This document shows, piece by piece, positions 61,241-64,000 of a stretch of DNA of 64,000 bases. This DNA comes from Labrenzia sp. 011. GTDB lineage: Bacteria; Pseudomonadota; Alphaproteobacteria; Rhizobiales; Stappiaceae. Under the pieces are notes generated by a model. It worked only from the letters and a program-made list of their open reading frames with translations, did not search any database and was not told where the DNA came from. The DNA is taken from the NCBI RefSeq assembly GCF_003075075.1, contig NZ_QCYM01000005.1, positions 124,001 to 188,000 of the forward strand. The letters are read 5' to 3'. The translations under genes and the position numbers were made by a program. Positions within the stretch are counted from its first letter, which is position 1; each line of letters opens with the position of its first letter.

Positions 61241-63621
61241 CGGCACCGGCACCAACACCGCAGAACGAAAGGCAGATCGGCCGCTTTTCGCTGCGCAGTT
61301 TCCGCGCCAAGTTCATGCTGGTCGTGGGGATCGCGGTGCTGTTCGACCTCGCGCTTGCTGGCGGGATCGGGATCTGGAACGTCCAGCGGCTTTCCAGGGA
61401 CGCCACAAAACAGGTCGGCGACGGACTGACCACCGCGACAGAGGAATATCTCCAGACCTATATCGACACGACGGCTTTCCGTGCCGATCTCCTGATCAAT
61501 CGGGTCCATTCAGAGCTGGCAACGCTCGCCTCGACCATGCAGACCCTGATCGACCATCCGGACATCCAGGAGGCGGTCGGCGAAACGGTCAGCAAGAGTC
61601 CGGACTTCTCTTCGCCACTGGTCTATGACCCCAAAGGCGGCTGGGTCCAGAACGAGGCCGGTGTGCCCTCGGCCGTCAGCGTCTGGGGCTATCTGCTCGA
61701 CGAAAACATGCAGCCGGTGCCGAAAGCAGCCGAGGAGCTGAAGAAGAGTTCCTTCCTCAGCCTTGTCGGCCCCTCCATGATGTCCACCGGCGCCCCGAAG
61801 CTGCAGATCTACTATGTCGGTCCGAAGGACGCCTCGATCATGCGGGCGACCCCCTATTCCGAGCAGGCGCAGACCTTCGATCTGCTCTATCCCGGACACA
61901 ACGAAGGCCCCAATTTCTGGGACTTCTTCTTCCCCGGTGTCTACGAAGGCTGGCAGGGCTGGATCGAGGATCCCTCCTCGCGGCCGGTTGCCTCCGATAT
62001 CGTCACCACGGCGCCCTATGTCGATGCGATCACCGGCGAACTGATCGTCAGTTTCTTCCATCCTCTGTGGAGCGCCGACCGCAAGGATCTGGCGGGGATG
62101 GTCGCGGTCGACATTACCCTCGAACAGCTGACCTCACTGGTGGAAAGCCTGGAAATTTCCGAGACCGGCTTCGGGTTTCTGGCCATGTCCGACGGCAATG
62201 TCGTGGCGACCAACAGCATCGGCGAGAAGACGCTGGGCCTCGTGTCCACCGATGTCAGCGGCCAGGGCGTGACCGGGGTCAACCGGAACCTCACGGAAAG
62301 CAGCCAGGCCGCGATCGCCTCGCTTGATCTGGGTGCCACCCGCGACACGGTGATCGAGCATATCTTCCTCGATCACGGCGGCGAGGAGGTTCCCTATCTT
62401 CTCGTGCTCAAGCAGCTCAATCCCACCAACCTGTGGGACGGAGCGGGCATCACCGGCGAAACCATGACCCTCGGATTTGTGGTCTCCGAACGGGAGATCT
62501 ACCAGTCCCTGATCGACGCGACCGACAATATCTCCGCGGCGACCACGCGCATTCTGAACTATCAGGTCATTGCTTTCCTTTTCAGTATCGTCGTGGTCTT
62601 CCTGGCCGTCTATGCCATCTCAGGCCGCATCACCAAGGGCCTGTCGCGGCTGGCCGATGCGGCGAAGGCGCTCCAGAACAAGGACTATTCCGTGCGGGTG
62701 GAGATCCCCACGCGCGACGAGGTCGCGGCAGTGGGCCTTGCCTTCAACCGCATGGCGGAAGAGATCAGCTATCACACCGAAAACCTGGAGAACCTGGTCG
62801 AGGAACGCACCAAAAAGCTTGAAAACGCCAACAGCGAGATCGTTGCGCTCAATGCGCGCCTGAAGTCCGAAAACCTCAGGCTGGGTGCGGAACTGGACGT
62901 GGCCAGGCGCATCCAGGAAATGGTGCTGCCGCGCCGCAGCGAGCTGGACATCATCCCGCAGATCGAGATTGCCGCCTTCATGGAACCGGCGGACGAGGTC
63001 GGCGGCGATTATTACGATGTTCTCTTCGACGGTGAGCACATCAAGGTCGGTATCGGCGATGTGACCGGGCACGGCCTGGAAAGCGGCGTCCTGATGCTGA
63101 TGGTCCAGTCGGTGGCGCGGGCGCTGCAGGAAAAGGGCGACCGGGATCCTGTCGCCTTCCTCGATGTCCTCAACCGGGCCGTCTACAAGAACATCGCCAG
63201 AACCCGTTCGGACAAGCACCTGACACTCGCCTTTGTCGACTACCATGAGGGCAAGGTGACCCTGTCGGGTCAGCACGAAGAGGTGCTGATCATCCGGGCC
63301 AACGGCGAGACGGAGCGGATCGACACCATGGATCTCGGCTTCCCGGTCGGCCTGGAAGAGGACATCCTGCCCTTCGTGGCGACGCTGGTCCTGCCTTTCG
63401 GGCCGGAGGACATTCTCATCCTGCACACGGACGGCATCACCGAGGCGGAAAACGACAGGGGCGAGATGTTCGGCCTCGACCGCCTCAGCCAGAGTGCCCA
63501 TGAAAACCGGCTCAAATCCGCAAAGGGCATTGCGGAAGCGGTCATAACTGATGTGAAGTCGCATATCGGCGGACACAAGGTCTTCGATGACATCACGCTT
63601 GTCGTCCTGAAGCATAGGTAG
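61237..63621 (+). CDS. Cache-HAMP-SpoIIE/PP2C membrane phosphatase
   Basis: 794 residues. A first membrane helix (about 17-42) and a second (about 440-462) frame a ~390-residue periplasmic domain with dCache-like features (GWIEDPSSRPVASDIVTT, DPTLEQLTS-like VDITLEQLTSLV). A HAMP linker (about 465-515) and a coiled coil lead to a SpoIIE-type PP2C phosphatase from about 555. All its metal-binding motifs are intact: VGGDYYD (588-594), VGIGDVTGHG (604-613), HTDGITEAEN (730-739) and FDDITLVV (783-790). It should sense an external signal and dephosphorylate the STAS partner. It overlaps the methyltransferase gene by 4 bases. Confidence 0.88.
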   Translation: MTAPAPTPQNERQIGRFSLRSFRAKFMLVVGIAVLFDLALAGGIGIWNVQRLSRDATKQVGDGLTTATEEYLQTYIDTTAFRADLLINRVHSELATLASTMQTLIDHPDIQEAVGETVSKSPDFSSPLVYDPKGGWVQNEAGVPSAVSVWGYLLDENMQPVPKAAEELKKSSFLSLVGPSMMSTGAPKLQIYYVGPKDASIMRATPYSEQAQTFDLLYPGHNEGPNFWDFFFPGVYEGWQGWIEDPSSRPVASDIVTTAPYVDAITGELIVSFFHPLWSADRKDLAGMVAVDITLEQLTSLVESLEISETGFGFLAMSDGNVVATNSIGEKTLGLVSTDVSGQGVTGVNRNLTESSQAAIASLDLGATRDTVIEHIFLDHGGEEVPYLLVLKQLNPTNLWDGAGITGETMTLGFVVSEREIYQSLIDATDNISAATTRILNYQVIAFLFSIVVVFLAVYAISGRITKGLSRLADAAKALQNKDYSVRVEIPTRDEVAAVGLAFNRMAEEISYHTENLENLVEERTKKLENANSEIVALNARLKSENLRLGAELDVARRIQEMVLPRRSELDIIPQIEIAAFMEPADEVGGDYYDVLFDGEHIKVGIGDVTGHGLESGVLMLMVQSVARALQEKGDRDPVAFLDVLNRAVYKNIARTRSDKHLTLAFVDYHEGKVTLSGQHEEVLIIRANGETERIDTMDLGFPVGLEEDILPFVATLVLPFGPEDILILHTDGITEAENDRGEMFGLDRLSQSAHENRLKSAKGIAEAVITDVKSHIGGHKVFDDITLVVLKHR

Positions 63622-63624
63622 GGT

Positions 63625-64000
63625 ATGGTCAAGGATTACGGAAACACGGCCACCGTGAACGGCGCCGATGCAAAGCGCGTTGCCCTCAGACTGATGGCGG
63701 AGCCACTGGAACTGGGCTGGCACCACTGCGGTGTCACGTCCGATTTCATCGGCGAGTATTTCAGCCGGTCCTGCGGGGAAGGCATCGATGCCGTGGACGC
63801 GCGCCACAGCATCAGCTACATGATCAACGAGATCCTGGAGAACGCCATCAAGTTCCGCAAGGGCGGCGACATCGACCTGACCGGCAGTCTGGAGGCCGGT
63901 AAGTTCGAAATCCGGATCACCAACCGCATCGATGCCGGGACAGCCGAGACCTTTCAGAAGCACCTGATCAAACTGCTCGAACGCGAGCCCGGAGAGCTTC
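63625..64000 (+). CDS. GHKL-type ATPase-like regulator (slr1658-type), 3' end beyond window
   Basis: From the ATG at 63625, three bases after the phosphatase stop, 125 residues are open to the right edge. SYMINEILENAIKFRKGG (about 72-89) is a good N-box of the histidine-kinase/SpoIIAB ATPase superfamily with the Mg-binding Asn present, followed by FEIRITNRIDAG. In partner switching such a protein would phosphorylate or bind the STAS domain. The rest of the gene is outside the window. Identification rests on the N-box and on the operon context. Confidence 0.65.
   Translation, partial: MVKDYGNTATVNGADAKRVALRLMAEPLELGWHHCGVTSDFIGEYFSRSCGEGIDAVDARHSISYMINEILENAIKFRKGGDIDLTGSLEAGKFEIRITNRIDAGTAETFQKHLIKLLEREPGEL

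Overview
The window is high-GC DNA with dense, alphaproteobacterial-style gene order. Single-domain sugar ABC ATPases, an SqrR/BigR-type sulfide operator, a GTTC-N7-GTTC LexA box and an MmcB gene all point to Alphaproteobacteria. The overall set (xylose operon, fused SQR with PDO and PmpAB, creatinase, glycan cluster) suggests a Roseibium/Labrenzia/Stappia-like member of the Hyphomicrobiales. The genus is an inference from gene content, not a measured result. No rRNA, tRNA, CRISPR array or intact insertion sequence was seen.

Layout. (1) 1-10.3 kb: D-xylose catabolism. A ROK regulator (xylR) faces xylF-xylH-xylG-xylB-xylA, which ends in a clear terminator. The regulator is translationally coupled, by 4-base overlaps, to a di-haem oxidoreductase and a CRTAC1-like repeat protein running off the left edge. 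(2) 10.3-11.5 kb: an SOS-box-controlled mmcB and a small secreted protein. (3) 11.5-17.2 kb: a leftward sulfide/persulfide operon (pmpA, pmpB, persulfide dioxygenase, DUF442-SQR fusion, SulP transporter) behind an ATTC-N8-GAAT operator. (4) 17.3-30 kb: housekeeping and metabolism, namely a DedA-PAP2 fusion, polyphosphate:AMP phosphotransferase, a Na/Pi cotransporter, an alanine/serine-glyoxylate-type aminotransferase, an N-formylglutamate amidohydrolase homologue, a DAO-family oxidase, glutaryl-CoA dehydrogenase with its LysR neighbour, and a YegS-type lipid kinase. (5) 30-44.8 kb: a surface-glycan region. A leftward CDP-6-deoxyhexose operon (rfbF, rfbG, rfbC-like epimerase, C-methyltransferase, acyltransferase, reductase, CmcI-type methyltransferase) is followed by glycosyltransferases, three sulfotransferase-like genes, a visibly AT-richer patch (39-41.9 kb) and a decayed glycosyltransferase remnant. 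(6) 45-52.5 kb: an acyl-CoA ligase / SDR / acyl-CoA dehydrogenase / APH-kinase operon resembling 4-hydroxyacid (levulinate-type) catabolism, facing a FadJ-like multifunctional enzyme, then TrmO. (7) 53.1-59.2 kb: a PotABCD-like ABC transporter followed by creatinase. (8) 59.5-64 kb: a tightly overlapping signalling operon. It holds a degenerate GHKL-ATPase-like protein, a STAS-like domain fused to a SAM methyltransferase, a Cache-HAMP-PP2C (SpoIIE-type) phosphatase, and a second, intact-looking GHKL-ATPase-like protein cut by the right edge.

How the parts work together. The xyl operon imports xylose and converts it to xylulose-5-phosphate. The sulfur operon oxidises sulfide to persulfide and then sulfite, with transporters for the products. 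The glycan genes probably make and decorate a capsule or O-antigen with an unusual C-methylated, CDP-derived deoxysugar and sulfate. The creatinase and its upstream transporter suggest use of creatine as a nitrogen source. The right-end operon looks like a partner-switching module whose output domain is a methyltransferase rather than a sigma factor, and is the most novel-looking system here.
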